From: Lachnospiraceae bacterium
Lineage (GTDB): Bacteria > Bacillota > Clostridia > Lachnospirales > Lachnospiraceae
Reading direction: 5' to 3'
Length of the DNA stretch: 64,000 nucleotides
NCBI GenBank assembly: GCA_017624835.1
Contig: JAGAMG010000006.1
Coordinates: forward strand, 19,952 to 83,951
Shown: in pieces, positions 43,690 to 53,553 of the stretch
How positions within the stretch are numbered: the stretch's first letter is position 1
How the letters are laid out: the number at the start of each line of letters is the position of its first letter
Notes under the pieces: model-generated
Told to the model about the DNA's origin: nothing
Databases searched by the model: none
The model's input: only the letters and a program-made list of their open reading frames with translations
Made by a program: the position numbers and the translations under genes

Positions 43690-44283
43690 ATGAGTTTAGT
43701 ACCTTATGTCATTGAGCAAACAAGCAAGGGCGAAAGATCTTATGATATTTATTCCAGACTTTTAAAGGACAGAATTATATTTTTGGGAGAAGAGGTAAAT
43801 GATGTAAGTGCAAGTATTGTTGTGGCACAGCTTCTTTTCTTAGAGGCAGAGGATCCTGAGAAGGATATCCATCTGTATATCAACAGTCCCGGAGGAAGTG
43901 TAACTGCCGGTATGGCTATTTATGATACCATGCAGTATATTAAATGCGATGTTTCTACCGTATGTATCGGTATGGCTGCAAGTATGGGTGCATTTCTTTT
44001 GGCGGGTGGTGCAAAGGGTAAGAGATTTGCCCTTCCCAATGCGGAAATTATGATTCATCAGCCTCTTGGTGGTACTCAGGGACAGGCAACGGAGATTGAG
44101 ATTGCAGCAAAGCATATCTTAAAGACCAAAGAAAAATTAAACCGCATGCTGGCAGAAAATACCGGTAAGGATTATGAGACAGTTTGCGCAGATACCGAGC
44201 GTGATAATTGGAAGAGTGCAGAGGAAGCCTGTGAATATGGTTTGATTGACAAGGTGATTGCCTCCCACGACGCAGCAAAGTAA
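43690..44283 (+). CDS. clpP: ATP-dependent Clp protease proteolytic subunit
   Basis: ClpP is the serine protease barrel that degrades substrates unfolded by ClpX. The 197-residue product has the catalytic Ser in [11 protein letters not shown], His in MIHQPLGG and Asp in the TERDNW region. GGAGG at 43681-43685 is 5 bases from the ATG at 43690; a TTG at 43669 overlaps that site and is unlikely. The usual short propeptide-like N-terminus ([25 protein letters not shown]) is present. Confidence 0.96.
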   Translation: MSLVPYVIEQTSKGERSYDIYSRLLKDRIIFLGEEVNDVSASIVVAQLLFLEAEDPEKDIHLYINSPGGSVTAGMAIYDTMQYIKCDVSTVCIGMAASMGAFLLAGGAKGKRFALPNAEIMIHQPLGGTQGQATEIEIAAKHILKTKEKLNRMLAENTGKDYETVCADTERDNWKSAEEACEYGLIDKVIASHDAAK

Positions 44284-44301
44284 AATAACAGGAGAATAAT
44301 C

Positions 44302-45564
44302 ATGGCAGGAAAGAATTCCGGTAATGACATAAGATGTTCCTTTTGCAATAAGGCTCAGAGTCAGGTTCGCAAGCTGATTGCAGGACCGGCAGGAGTGTAT
44401 ATTTGCGATGAGTGTGTAGATATTTGTTCCGAAATCCTGGAGGAGGAGCTTGAGGAAGAAGAATTTGAAGAGGTACAGCATTCAGAAATAAATCTTTTGA
44501 AGCCCAAGGAAATCAAAAATTTCCTGGACGATTATGTAATCGGACAGGATGAGGCAAAAAAGGTTTTATCCGTAGCTGTATACAATCATTATAAGCGTGT
44601 AACAGCACCTAAAAATTTGGTTGATGTAGAATTACAAAAGAGTAATATCATTATGGTAGGACCTACCGGTTCCGGTAAGACCTATTTGGCACAAACCTTG
44701 GCAAAGATTATTAATGTACCCTTTGCCATTGCAGATGCTACTACACTGACGGAAGCGGGCTATGTAGGTGAGGATGTGGAAAACATTCTGCTGAAGCTGA
44801 TTCAGGCTGCTGACTATGATGTGGAGCGTGCACAGTACGGTATTATTTATATTGATGAAATTGATAAGATTACCAAGAAAAGTGAAAATGTATCCATTAC
44901 CCGTGATGTATCCGGTGAAGGGGTGCAGCAGGCACTTTTGAAAATTGTAGAGGGAACCGTTGCCAATGTGCCTCCTCAGGGTGGCAGAAAGCATCCTCAT
45001 CAGGAGCTGATTCAGATTGATACCAGCAATATTTTATTTATTTGCGGCGGTGCATTTGATGGCTTGGAAAAGATTGTTGAATCCAGATTGGATCGTAAGG
45101 CAATTGGTTTTAATACGGAAACTTCCCAAAAGACTACTAAGGAGCTTAGCGAGCTGTTTCAGGAGGTAACACCTCAGGATTTGGTAAAGTTTGGTTTGAT
45201 TCCCGAATTTGTAGGACGTGTTCCTATCTGTGTAGCACTGAAGGGATTGGATAGGGATGCCCTTGTGAAAATCCTGCAGGAGCCTAAGAATGCGTTGATT
45301 AAACAGTATCAAAAGCTGTTTGATATGGATGGCGTGGAGCTTACCTTTGAAAAGGATGCCATTGAAGCCATTGCAGATAAGGCTTTTGAGAGAAAGACCG
45401 GAGCAAGAGGTTTGCGTTCCATTATGGAAGGGGTTATGATGGATACCATGTATCAGATTCCTTCTGATGAAACCATTGAGGCATGTGTGGTAACCAAGGA
45501 AGCCGTAGAGGGTGAAAGTGAGCCTCTGACGATACATCGCGAAGCAATGAAGAAAGCACGCTAG
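44302..45564 (+). CDS. clpX: ATP-dependent Clp protease ATP-binding subunit ClpX
   Basis: ClpX unfolds substrates and feeds them to ClpP. The 420-residue product has the N-terminal C4 zinc domain ([19 protein letters not shown]), Walker [12 protein letters not shown], Walker [11 protein letters not shown], the RKHP pore element GGRKHPHQ and the IGF loop (AIGFNTE) that docks on ClpP. Downstream, lon, often next in this order, is absent; engB follows after a terminator. Confidence 0.97.
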   Translation: MAGKNSGNDIRCSFCNKAQSQVRKLIAGPAGVYICDECVDICSEILEEELEEEEFEEVQHSEINLLKPKEIKNFLDDYVIGQDEAKKVLSVAVYNHYKRVTAPKNLVDVELQKSNIIMVGPTGSGKTYLAQTLAKIINVPFAIADATTLTEAGYVGEDVENILLKLIQAADYDVERAQYGIIYIDEIDKITKKSENVSITRDVSGEGVQQALLKIVEGTVANVPPQGGRKHPHQELIQIDTSNILFICGGAFDGLEKIVESRLDRKAIGFNTETSQKTTKELSELFQEVTPQDLVKFGLIPEFVGRVPICVALKGLDRDALVKILQEPKNALIKQYQKLFDMDGVELTFEKDAIEAIADKAFERKTGARGLRSIMEGVMMDTMYQIPSDETIEACVVTKEAVEGESEPLTIHREAMKKAR

Positions 45565-45624
45565 GAATATTTTTTTAAGGAAATTGAATGAAAATACATG
45601 AGACGGCAGCGTCTTATGCAGAAG

Positions 45625-45653
45625 AACGCCGCCTTATGTTGGGCGGCGTTTTG
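45625..45653 (+). terminator. Terminator after clpX
   Basis: AACGCCGCC (45625-45633) pairs with GGCGGCGTT (45642-45650), followed by TTGTG. The T run is short. Confidence 0.7.
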
Positions 45654-45715
45654 TGTGCTTGTTGCAAATATTGCTTTTCATATTTGTATGAGCACGATAC
45701 AGAAATGGAGGAAAC

Positions 45716-46339
45716 ATGGTAATAAAAAAAGTAGGTCTGGAAACCGTATGCGGCATCACCAGTAAGCTACCGGATAATATACACCCGGAGGTGGCATTTG
45801 CAGGGAAAAGTAATGTGGGAAAATCCTCCCTGATTAATGCGTTGATGAACAGGAAATCTTTGGCTAGGACAAGCTCCCAGCCCGGTAAAACACAGACCAT
45901 AAATTATTATAATATCAATGATGCAATTTATTTTGTAGACCTTCCGGGATATGGTTATGCACAGGCAAATGAGAAAGTAAAAGCCCAGTGGGGAAAAATG
46001 ATTGAGGATTATTTACATCGCTCTAAGCAGCTTCGGGCAGTATTTTTGTTGATTGATATCCGTCATAAGCCTTCAGAAAATGACTGTATTATGTATGATT
46101 GGATTAAGAGAAATGGTTATGAACCCATTATTATCGCTACCAAGCTGGATAAGATTAATCGAAGCCAGATTCAGAAGCAGGTAAAGCTGATTCGTACCAC
46201 TTTGGAGGCGGAAAAGGAGACTATTATCATTCCTTTTTCAGCAACCACCAAGCAGGGCAGGGAAGAAATTTATGAGACAGTGGACGGCATTATTGAAGCA
46301 GATGAACAAGAGACTGTTGAACAAGATACTGCTGAATAA
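45716..46339 (+). CDS. engB: Ribosome biogenesis GTP-binding protein YsxC/EngB
   Basis: EngB is a GTPase needed for 50S assembly. The 207-residue product has G1 GKSNVGKSSLINALM, G3 DLPGYGYA, G4 TKLDKI and G5 SATTKQG. AATGGAGG sets the start. A short acidic C-terminal tail (DEQETVEQDTAE) is extra. Confidence 0.95.
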   Translation: MVIKKVGLETVCGITSKLPDNIHPEVAFAGKSNVGKSSLINALMNRKSLARTSSQPGKTQTINYYNINDAIYFVDLPGYGYAQANEKVKAQWGKMIEDYLHRSKQLRAVFLLIDIRHKPSENDCIMYDWIKRNGYEPIIIATKLDKINRSQIQKQVKLIRTTLEAEKETIIIPFSATTKQGREEIYETVDGIIEADEQETVEQDTAE

Positions 46340-46359
46340 GGGAATGAACGGGAGAGTAT

Positions 46360-47553
46360 ATGAAGAAATATTGTAAGGCGTTAGTAAATATTACAATTGC
46401 ATTGGCAATATTATTACTTGTTATTTTTTTGGTGCCAAGAGCTTTGATTTTCTTTTCGCCCTTTGTGGTAGGGGCGGTTGTAGCAATGCTTGCAAGACCC
46501 TTGGTGCGTTTTTTTGAAGAAAAAATTAAGTTGAAAAGAAAAGCCGGAAGTGCTTTTGTGATTATTGCGGTAATTGGTTTGGTAATCCTGTTGTTGTATC
46601 TTATTGGTTCCATGCTGGTGGAACAGGTACTGGGACTTTTAAATGAGCTTCCTATCATGTGGGCATCCCTGGAGGCGGATTTGGCACAAATTGCAGGAAA
46701 TTTTGATGTGATTTATCAGAAGCTGCCAATGGATGTGAAAACCGGTATTGCGGATATGGGGGAGCAGATTGGTAGTTATCTGGGTGAAGCAATCGGCGGT
46801 ATCAGTGCACCTACCATTAGTGCAGTGGGAAATTTTGCAAAGCAGCTTCCCAGTGTGATAATCGGAGTGATTATGGCACTTCTTTCCGCTTACTTCTTTG
46901 TGGCAGACAGAGATACGGTTACGGACTGGCTGAGAAAATATTTGCCTGCATCTATTCAGTCCCGCTTTCTGCTTATGAAGCGTAGTCTGGTAAAGGCTGT
47001 GGGTGGATATTTAAAGGCACAGTTAAAAATAGAAGTGTGGATGTATCTGCTGTTGGTAATTGGTTTGAGCATTCTGCAGGTGGATTATGTGTTGCTGATA
47101 GCGTTGGTAATTGCGTTTCTTGATTTCTTTCCTTTTTTTGGAACAGGAACGGTTATGGTGCCTTGGGCAATTATTAAGATTCTCAGTGCAGACTATAAAA
47201 TGGCAATCGGCTTGTTGATTATCTGGGGTGTGGGGCAGTTGGCACGTCAGCTGATTCAGCCGAAAATCGTAGGAGATTCGGTGGGTGTTCCCCCGATTCC
47301 CACTTTGTTTTTGTTATACATAGGTTATAAGCTCAGTGGCGTTATCGGAATGATTGCAGCAGTGCCCATTGGTCTGATTATCTATACTATGTATGAGGAA
47401 GGGGCTTTTGACACCACTAAGAATAGTATTTTGGTATTGGTAGCCGGAATTAATAAATTCCGCCATTTGGAGAAAGAGGATTTAAAGGGTGTAGAAGAAA
47501 TGCAGGAGCAGGAAAGAAGAATTACTCAGGAATTATCACAGAAGACTGAGTAG
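46360..47553 (+). CDS. AI-2E family transporter, YtvI-like
   Basis: The 397-residue protein has about eight membrane helices and the AI-2E/YtvI pattern: a long periplasmic loop (about 95-165), VIIGVIMALLSAYFFVADRD, the DFFPFFGTGTVMVPWAI motif and QLIQPKIVGDSVGVPPIPTLFLLYIGYKLSG. In Firmicutes YtvI is listed among sporulation membrane proteins; other members export signals or Na+/H+. The family is sure, the substrate is not. Confidence 0.85.
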   Translation: MKKYCKALVNITIALAILLLVIFLVPRALIFFSPFVVGAVVAMLARPLVRFFEEKIKLKRKAGSAFVIIAVIGLVILLLYLIGSMLVEQVLGLLNELPIMWASLEADLAQIAGNFDVIYQKLPMDVKTGIADMGEQIGSYLGEAIGGISAPTISAVGNFAKQLPSVIIGVIMALLSAYFFVADRDTVTDWLRKYLPASIQSRFLLMKRSLVKAVGGYLKAQLKIEVWMYLLLVIGLSILQVDYVLLIALVIAFLDFFPFFGTGTVMVPWAIIKILSADYKMAIGLLIIWGVGQLARQLIQPKIVGDSVGVPPIPTLFLLYIGYKLSGVIGMIAAVPIGLIIYTMYEEGAFDTTKNSILVLVAGINKFRHLEKEDLKGVEEMQEQERRITQELSQKTE

Positions 47554-47578
47554 AAGTATCAGGGAGATTCATTTTATT

Positions 47579-48319
47579 ATGCGTAATATAAGAATGCTGC
47601 TACAGTATGAAGGTACCCGGTATCAGGGGTGGCAGAGACAGACCGCATCGGATAATACCATACAGGGAAAGCTTGAGCTTTTGCTCAGTCGAATGTGTGA
47701 AGAACCCATAGAAATTTCTGCCAGCGGCAGGACGGATGCAGGTGTGCATGCGCTGGGACAGGTGGCAAACTTTCATACCAATTGTACCATGTCAGTAGAG
47801 GAGATGCAGATATATTGTAACAGATACCTGCCGGAGGACATTGCGGTGGTGGAAATGACAGAGGCTGCTCCCAGATTTCACAGTCGCTTAAATGCCTGTG
47901 GTAAGCGGTATTGTTATCGCATTATTAACAGTGAGATTCCCAATGTATTTTGGCGAAGATACGCTCAGGAGGTGCCGGATAGGCTGAATGTGGAAACTAT
48001 GAAGGAGGCTGCCCGATATCTTTGTGGGGAGCATGATTTTAAATCCTTTACTTCTGCTAAGAAGGGAAAGAAATCTACAGTCAGAAGAATTGACAGGATT
48101 TCCATAGAACAGGAAGGAGATTTGCTGACCTTTACCTTTGAAGGAAACGGATTTTTGCATCACATGGTTCGGATTTTGATGGGAACCCTGTTGGAAGTAG
48201 GTATGGGAAAAAGAAGCCCGGGGAGTATTCCGGGGATTATTGCAGCTTGTAATCGGGAAGCAGCAGGGGCGTTAATGCCGGCTAAGGGACTTACCCTTAT
48301 GGAAGTATACTACCAATAA
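47579..48319 (+). CDS. truA: tRNA pseudouridine(38-40) synthase TruA
   Basis: TruA modifies the anticodon stem-loop at positions 38-40. The 246-residue product has YEGTRYQGWQRQ, the catalytic Asp in SGRTDAGVHALGQVANFH, and FEGNGFLHHMVRILMGTLLEVG. The start is set by GGGAG about 10 bases upstream. Confidence 0.95.
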   Translation: MRNIRMLLQYEGTRYQGWQRQTASDNTIQGKLELLLSRMCEEPIEISASGRTDAGVHALGQVANFHTNCTMSVEEMQIYCNRYLPEDIAVVEMTEAAPRFHSRLNACGKRYCYRIINSEIPNVFWRRYAQEVPDRLNVETMKEAARYLCGEHDFKSFTSAKKGKKSTVRRIDRISIEQEGDLLTFTFEGNGFLHHMVRILMGTLLEVGMGKRSPGSIPGIIAACNREAAGALMPAKGLTLMEVYYQ

Positions 48320-48369
48320 TGAAAAATATTAAAAAATTATAAAAAATGAAGAGAAAGTGAAACATTTTG

Positions 48370-48409
48370 CCCTGCTAAACAGTCTAATATTTAGTAGGGT
48401 ATTTTTTTA
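48370..48409 (+). terminator. Terminator after truA
   Basis: CCCTGCTAAA (48370-48379) pairs with TTTAGTAGGG (48390-48399), one G-U pair, followed by TATTTTTTTAA. Confidence 0.85.
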
Positions 48410-48509
48410 ATAAATTTTTTATAATTTCTTTGCAAAAAATATGCAGCACTACATTAGACTAAAGTGGAAATGTGGGAAAGTGTAGCATATTGGAAAGGTG
48501 GAGTATACA

Positions 48510-49208
48510 ATGGATAAAAATATTTTAGTTTACAATAATAACACAGGTATTGTGGAAACCATGGGAGCATTATTTACTGGGGAAAATATGAGAATGCTTG
48601 TGGCTTCCGATGTAAAAGAATTAATGAAAATATTAGATTATGAGGATATACATTTGATGCTGGTTGATGTAGAATTAGATGGCACGGGTTGGGGAAGCGG
48701 TATTGAACTGATTCAATATCTCCGCAAAAAGAGCACCATTCCTATGATTGTTATTTCAGAGCAAATGGCAGAAACTGCTAAGATTATGGCATTGAACGCG
48801 GGAGCGGATGATTATGTAACCGCTGATTGTAATCCTTTGGAGATTTTGGCAAGAGTAAAATCCCATTTGCGCAGATATACTCAGCTGGTTAATATGTGTG
48901 CCAATATTGACCGGATTTATAGGATTGATGGATTGGAGATAAATGACAGAAATCGTACCGTTACTGTGGATGGCAGAGAGGTAAAGCTAACGCCCATAGA
49001 GTATAAAATTTTAAGACTGCTGGTGCAGGAGCGAGGAAAGGTTCTGTCTATTAATCAGATTTATGAATCTATCTGGCATATGCAGGCAATCGGAGCGGAC
49101 AATACCATTGCTGTACATATCCGACATATCCGTGAAAAAATTGAAAGTAACCCCAAGGAACCCAGATATTTAAAGGTGGTATGGGGAACCGGCTATAAGG
49201 TAGGTTGA
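48510..49208 (+). CDS. OmpR/PhoB-family regulator with an atypical receiver domain
   Basis: The 232-residue protein has an N-terminal receiver fold (about 4-118) and a C-terminal winged helix (about 138-232, LTPIEYKILRLLVQERGKVLSINQIYESIW and IRHIREKIESNP). In the receiver the phospho-acceptor Asp53 is present, but the metal-binding acidic pair at positions 9-10 is Asn-Asn and the invariant Lys at about 105 is Ala (VTADCNP for the usual VTKPFNP). Normal phosphotransfer is therefore unlikely. No histidine kinase is adjacent. RBS AAAGGTGGAG selects the ATG at 48510. Confidence 0.88.
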   Translation: MDKNILVYNNNTGIVETMGALFTGENMRMLVASDVKELMKILDYEDIHLMLVDVELDGTGWGSGIELIQYLRKKSTIPMIVISEQMAETAKIMALNAGADDYVTADCNPLEILARVKSHLRRYTQLVNMCANIDRIYRIDGLEINDRNRTVTVDGREVKLTPIEYKILRLLVQERGKVLSINQIYESIWHMQAIGADNTIAVHIRHIREKIESNPKEPRYLKVVWGTGYKVG

Positions 49209-49255
49209 TTTTTTGTTGGACATCCTTTGCTGCCGGTAAAATGAGAGGAGAAAAA

Positions 49256-50080
49256 ATGGAAGCAGCACAAATTATGGAGACTGTTACAAAAGAGGAAAGC
49301 GTATCCAAAAAGAAGGGAATCAGTGGAAGTACGTTAAAGCTGATAGCAGTTTTTACCATGCTGATAGACCATGTAGGGGCGGCAATATTGGGAAGATATG
49401 TTATGCTTAGCGGTTATATGGATCTTTTAACTACTACGGATGTGAATGTGATAAATCAATGGCTTGTGGAAAATGCAACCTTGTATTATGTGTATACTGC
49501 AACCAGAATGATAGGAAGAGTGGCATTTCCCATCTTTTGCTTTTTGATGGTGGAAGGCTTTTTAAAGACCCGGGATGTAAAGAAATATGCTCTGCGTTTG
49601 GGGGCATTTGCCTTGATTTCTGAAATTCCCTTTGATTTGGCATTTAGTGCCGAGGTGTTGGAATTTGATTATCAGAATGTATATTTTACCTTGTTCTTTG
49701 GCTTGCTGACCATGGTAGCCTTTGATTATATTGCCAAAAGCAAGCTGTCAAAGCCTTTGACAGTACTTGGCTCCATGCTGGCTTTGGCTGCGGGAGCAGG
49801 AGTGGCAGAGCTGTTACATACGGATTATGGTGCTATCGGTGTGGCAAGCATTTTGGTGCTTTATGTGTTCCGCAAAAATAAGGTTTGGCAGATTGTGTCC
49901 GGCTGTCTGGTGTTTTTGTGGGAGTTCACAGCACCCTTCGCCTTTATTCCCATCGGCTTTTACAATGGAAAAAGAGGTTTAAAGTTAAAGTATTTCTTCT
50001 ATGCCTTTTATCCCTTGCATTTGGCAATAATATACATTGTATGTCTGATTTTAGGCATTGCAGCACAATCAGCAATTTAA
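49256..50080 (+). CDS. TraX family membrane protein
   Basis: The 274-residue protein has about eight membrane segments and the TraX/acyltransferase pattern: STLKLIAVFTMLIDHVGA, RMIGRVAFPIFCFLMVEGFLKTRDVKKY and the C-terminal YNGKRGLKLKYFFYAFYPLHLAIIYIV. TraX of F plasmid N-acetylates pilin, but chromosomal Firmicute members are common and unassigned. GAGGAG sets the start at 49256. It lies 47 bases after the regulator gene. Confidence 0.83.
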   Translation: MEAAQIMETVTKEESVSKKKGISGSTLKLIAVFTMLIDHVGAAILGRYVMLSGYMDLLTTTDVNVINQWLVENATLYYVYTATRMIGRVAFPIFCFLMVEGFLKTRDVKKYALRLGAFALISEIPFDLAFSAEVLEFDYQNVYFTLFFGLLTMVAFDYIAKSKLSKPLTVLGSMLALAAGAGVAELLHTDYGAIGVASILVLYVFRKNKVWQIVSGCLVFLWEFTAPFAFIPIGFYNGKRGLKLKYFFYAFYPLHLAIIYIVCLILGIAAQSAI

Positions 50081-50083
50081 ACA

Positions 50084-50112
50084 TTGACTAGCTGTTAAAT
50101 TCTGTGTACAAT
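50084..50112 (+). promoter_or_regulatory. Promoter of the GH105 gene
   Basis: TTGACT (50084-50089), 17-base spacer, TACAAT (50107-50112), about 40 bases before the start codon. Confidence 0.6.
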
Positions 50113-50150
50113 TAATGAAAGGGCTTACATATGAACGGAGGAAGATAATT

Positions 50151-51293
50151 ATGCAGATGCCTATTTTTGAAAAGTACATAGACGGTTTGATTGAAAAAAG
50201 TACCCTGGATGTGCCAGCCTGGAATATTGAGAAGGCAAGGGAGGGGAAAGCATCCGGTTGGAATTATATTGATGGATGTATGATTCTTGCACTTTTGGAG
50301 ATTTATCAGGCAACCGGAGAAAAGAAGTATTATGAATTTGCAGATGCTTATATTAATCACAGAGTAAAAGAGGATGGTTCCATTACCGGTTATTCTGTAG
50401 AAGAATATAATATTGACAGTGTAAATGCAGGAAAGACTTTGTTTGCTTTGTATGAATTGAATGGTAAGGAAAAATACCGTAAGGCAATTGATTTAATTTA
50501 CAGTCAGGTTAAGACTCAGCCCCGCACCAAGGAAGGAAATTTCTGGCACAAGAAAATCTATCCTTATCAGGTGTGGCTGGATGGTATGTATATGGGTCAG
50601 CCATTCTATATGGAATATGAAACCAAGTTTAACAACAAGGAAAACTATAGTGATATCTTTAGCCAGTTTGCCAATGTAGTAAAGTATCTGAGAGATGAAA
50701 AAACCGGTCTTTATTTCCATGCATATGATGAGTCCAAGTCCGTGTTCTGGTGTGATAAGAAAACAGGACTTTGTGAGCATTATTGGCTGCGTGCATTGGG
50801 CTGGTATTCCATGGCACTTTTGGATACCTTGGACAAGTGTGAACCCGGCGAAGAGTATCAGAAGGAATATGATAATCTGAAGCAGGTATTTGTTGACTTT
50901 GTGGATTCCATGTTAAAATATCAGGACGAAAGCGGCCTGTGGTATCAGCTTCCTGCATTGGGCGGTAAGGAACCCAACTATTTGGAGACCAGCGGAAGCT
51001 CCATTATGGCGTATTGTATGTTAAAGGGTGTAAGACTTGGTTTCCTGCCTGAGCATTATCGTGAGTATGCATTAAAGGCATTTAACGGTGTATGTGATAA
51101 ATATTTGAAGGAGAAGGATGGCAATTTAAGTCTTGGCGGTATCTGTCTGGTGGCAGGTTTAGGGCCTGAAGATAATAAGCGCCGTGACGGAAGCTTTGAG
51201 TATTATATGTCCGAGCCAATTGTAGAGGATGATGCCAAGGGTGTAGGACCCTTACTATTGGCGTATACAGAGCTGAGAAGATTGGCTGATTAG
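50151..51293 (+). CDS. Glycoside hydrolase family 105, unsaturated rhamnogalacturonyl/glucuronyl hydrolase
   Basis: GH105 enzymes remove the 4,5-unsaturated uronic acid left by pectin lyases from oligosaccharide ends. The 380-residue alpha/alpha-barrel protein keeps the catalytic Asp at residue 144 in VWLDGMYMGQPFY, equivalent to Asp143 of YteR, and the FHAYDESK and LRALGWYSMALLD motifs. No signal peptide, so it acts in the cytoplasm. AGGAGG sets the start. It supplies the last step of rhamnogalacturonan or pectin breakdown alongside the GH28 enzyme at 20.3 kb. Confidence 0.9.
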   Translation: MQMPIFEKYIDGLIEKSTLDVPAWNIEKAREGKASGWNYIDGCMILALLEIYQATGEKKYYEFADAYINHRVKEDGSITGYSVEEYNIDSVNAGKTLFALYELNGKEKYRKAIDLIYSQVKTQPRTKEGNFWHKKIYPYQVWLDGMYMGQPFYMEYETKFNNKENYSDIFSQFANVVKYLRDEKTGLYFHAYDESKSVFWCDKKTGLCEHYWLRALGWYSMALLDTLDKCEPGEEYQKEYDNLKQVFVDFVDSMLKYQDESGLWYQLPALGGKEPNYLETSGSSIMAYCMLKGVRLGFLPEHYREYALKAFNGVCDKYLKEKDGNLSLGGICLVAGLGPEDNKRRDGSFEYYMSEPIVEDDAKGVGPLLLAYTELRRLAD

Positions 51294-51298
51294 TAAAA

Positions 51299-51338
51299 TA
51301 AAAGACATTTTCCAAAGATATGGGAAATGTCTTTTCTA
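51299..51338 (+). terminator. Terminator after the GH105 gene
   Basis: AAAGACATTT and AAATGTCTTT form a stem extended by CC/GG pairing, ending in a short T run (CTTTTC). Confidence 0.8.
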
Positions 51339-51399
51339 TTATGGGGAAATGATATCAGCAAAACGAAAATGATGAAAAAAATAGGGAAGGATGATAAGA

Positions 51400-53457
51400 A
51401 TGGACAGAAGAAAAGTAGTACAGCGAAATAACCCCTGCAAAAGGGCTTTTGATTTTTTATCTCCTCTTACTGTGGGTAATGGGAGTATAGCCTATACAGT
51501 GGATGTTACCGGTATGCAGACCCTTTATGAGGAGCAGGAGGAGGCTGGATTTCCGCTGCTTACCATGAGTGATTGGGGCTGGCATGTGGCACCTAATGAA
51601 CTGGGTGGTACTTATGACTTGGACAGGGACTTTGTGATGACGGAGTACCGGCATGAAATCAAGGGAACTGTAAAATACGCAGTAAAGGAATTGCCCGGTA
51701 ATGAGGCGGTATATCAGTGGATTCGGAAAAACCCTCACAGATACAATCTGGTACAGATTGGTTTCTTATATGAGGGAAGATTTATTTCTGAGGAGGAAAT
51801 ACAGGATATTAGTCAGGAGCTTGATTTATACACCGGTGTGTTAAACAGTAGTTTTTCTTTGCAGGGAGAAAAGGTTACTGTTACCACAGTCTGTCATCAG
51901 GAAAAAGATATGCTGGGATGGAAGGTGGAGTCAGGATTATGTGCACAGGGAAAATTGCAGATTATGCTGAGATTTCCCTATGGAAACCATTTAATATCCG
52001 GAGCTGATTGGAAAAATGAGGATGCCCATAAAACTCGGATAATTGAGCTGCCGGAGGCTAAATTTGCAGTGGAGCATCTGATGGATAATGTGCAGAATTA
52101 TGTGGCAGTGTATACCAAGGATGCTTGCAGCTTTGAGCAGTTGGGAGTGCATTGCTATACCTGTATGCCCGGTTGTGAGACTTTTGAGTTTACCATTGGG
52201 ATTACTAAGGAGCAGAAGAAGCTTAAAAACAGTAACTTCTTAGATTGTGTGGAAAGCAGTAAGGAGCAATGGAAGCATTTTTGGGAGAATGGTGGTCTTA
52301 TCAGCTTTGAGGGCTCTACGGATAAAAGAGCTGCAGAATTAGAACGAAGAATAATTCTTTCATTATATGTCAGCAGAATCAATTCCTGTATCAGCCAGCC
52401 ACCTCAGGAAACAGGACTTACTGTGAACAGCTGGTATGGAAAAGCCCATTTGGAGATGTATCTGTGGCATTTGGCATACCTACCTCTGTGGGGAAGAAGT
52501 GAGCTTTTAAAGAAAAGTTTGGGATGGTATAAGGAAATTTTACCCCAGGCACAGAAAAATGCAGCCAGAAATGGGTATAAGGGTGCAAAATGGCCTAAAA
52601 TGGTGGGACCGGAGGGTGTGGATTGCCCCTCCAAGATTGCAACACTATTGGTATGGCAGCAGCCCCATTTGCTGTATATGATGGAAATGATTTACAAGCA
52701 GGAGCAGGATGATGCATTTTTAGAAGAATATTGGGAGCTGGTAGAGCAGACGGCGGAATATATGGTGGATTTTGCAGAGTATAATGCTGAAAAAAATGTG
52801 TATGAGCTGGTGGCACCTTTGATTCCGGCTCAGGAGAGGCATAAGCCGGAGGATACCAGAAATCCTCTTTATGAGACGGAGTATTGGCGATTGGGCTTGG
52901 AGATTGCCATGAAGTGGGCAGAGAGGTTAGGAAAGACCTATCCTGTTTTGTGGAAAGAGGTAGCAGAGCATATGTCAGAGCCTACCGTACAGGATGGAGT
53001 GTATCTTGCCCATGGGCTTTGTGTGGACACTTATACCAAATATGCAGAAGACCATCCCTCCATGGTGGCGGCTATGGGGCTCTTACCGGGAGATCGTATT
53101 GACCCACAGCTTATGCAGAACACCTTGGATAAGATTTATCAGGTGTGGAATTTTAAAACCATGTGGGGCTGGGATTTTGCCATGATGGCAATGACGGAGA
53201 CCAGACTTGGCAATCCGGACAGGGCATTGGAGATTTTATTGTATGATACGGAGAAGAATCAATATATGGGAAATGGGCATAATTGTCAGGTGTCCCGCAA
53301 GGATTTGCCATTGTATTTGCCGGGCAATGGTTCTCTGCTCTTGGCGATACCCATGATGGCAATGGGCTTCCCGGGAAGCACCATTGAACATCCGGGATTT
53401 CCTCAGGATGGAAGCTGGAAGGTGGAAGCGGAAGGAATTGCTCCCTTTATTTATTAG
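51400..53457 (+). CDS. Six-hairpin (alpha/alpha toroid) glycosidase-like protein
   Basis: The 685-residue protein has an N-terminal beta-sandwich (about 1-280, beginning SPLTVGNGSIAYTVDVTGMQ) and a C-terminal alpha/alpha-toroid (about 300-685, with SWYGKAHLEMYLWHLAYLPLWGR, NGYKGAKWPKM and ETEYWRLGLEIAMKWAERLG). This is the architecture of GH65/GH95-type glycosidases. The Glu in KAHLEMYLW and the Glu in LYETEYW are candidate catalytic acids. I cannot place it in a numbered family. No signal peptide. RBS spacing favours ATG 51400 over 51391. Confidence 0.7.
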   Translation: MDRRKVVQRNNPCKRAFDFLSPLTVGNGSIAYTVDVTGMQTLYEEQEEAGFPLLTMSDWGWHVAPNELGGTYDLDRDFVMTEYRHEIKGTVKYAVKELPGNEAVYQWIRKNPHRYNLVQIGFLYEGRFISEEEIQDISQELDLYTGVLNSSFSLQGEKVTVTTVCHQEKDMLGWKVESGLCAQGKLQIMLRFPYGNHLISGADWKNEDAHKTRIIELPEAKFAVEHLMDNVQNYVAVYTKDACSFEQLGVHCYTCMPGCETFEFTIGITKEQKKLKNSNFLDCVESSKEQWKHFWENGGLISFEGSTDKRAAELERRIILSLYVSRINSCISQPPQETGLTVNSWYGKAHLEMYLWHLAYLPLWGRSELLKKSLGWYKEILPQAQKNAARNGYKGAKWPKMVGPEGVDCPSKIATLLVWQQPHLLYMMEMIYKQEQDDAFLEEYWELVEQTAEYMVDFAEYNAEKNVYELVAPLIPAQERHKPEDTRNPLYETEYWRLGLEIAMKWAERLGKTYPVLWKEVAEHMSEPTVQDGVYLAHGLCVDTYTKYAEDHPSMVAAMGLLPGDRIDPQLMQNTLDKIYQVWNFKTMWGWDFAMMAMTETRLGNPDRALEILLYDTEKNQYMGNGHNCQVSRKDLPLYLPGNGSLLLAIPMMAMGFPGSTIEHPGFPQDGSWKVEAEGIAPFIY

Positions 53458-53508
53458 GAGCCAAAAGATAAAAAAGTCAGTATGTGAAAAATAAGAAAAT
53501 ACAATGAA

Positions 53509-53543
53509 AAACAGGTTTGCGGAACAATCCACAAACCTGTTTG
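53509..53543. terminator. Bidirectional terminator
   Basis: AAACAGGTTTG (53509-53519) pairs perfectly with CAAACCTGTTT (53532-53542), with A and T runs on either side. It separates the convergent glycosidase and cold-shock genes. Confidence 0.85.
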
Positions 53544-53553
53544 TCTGCTAAAA

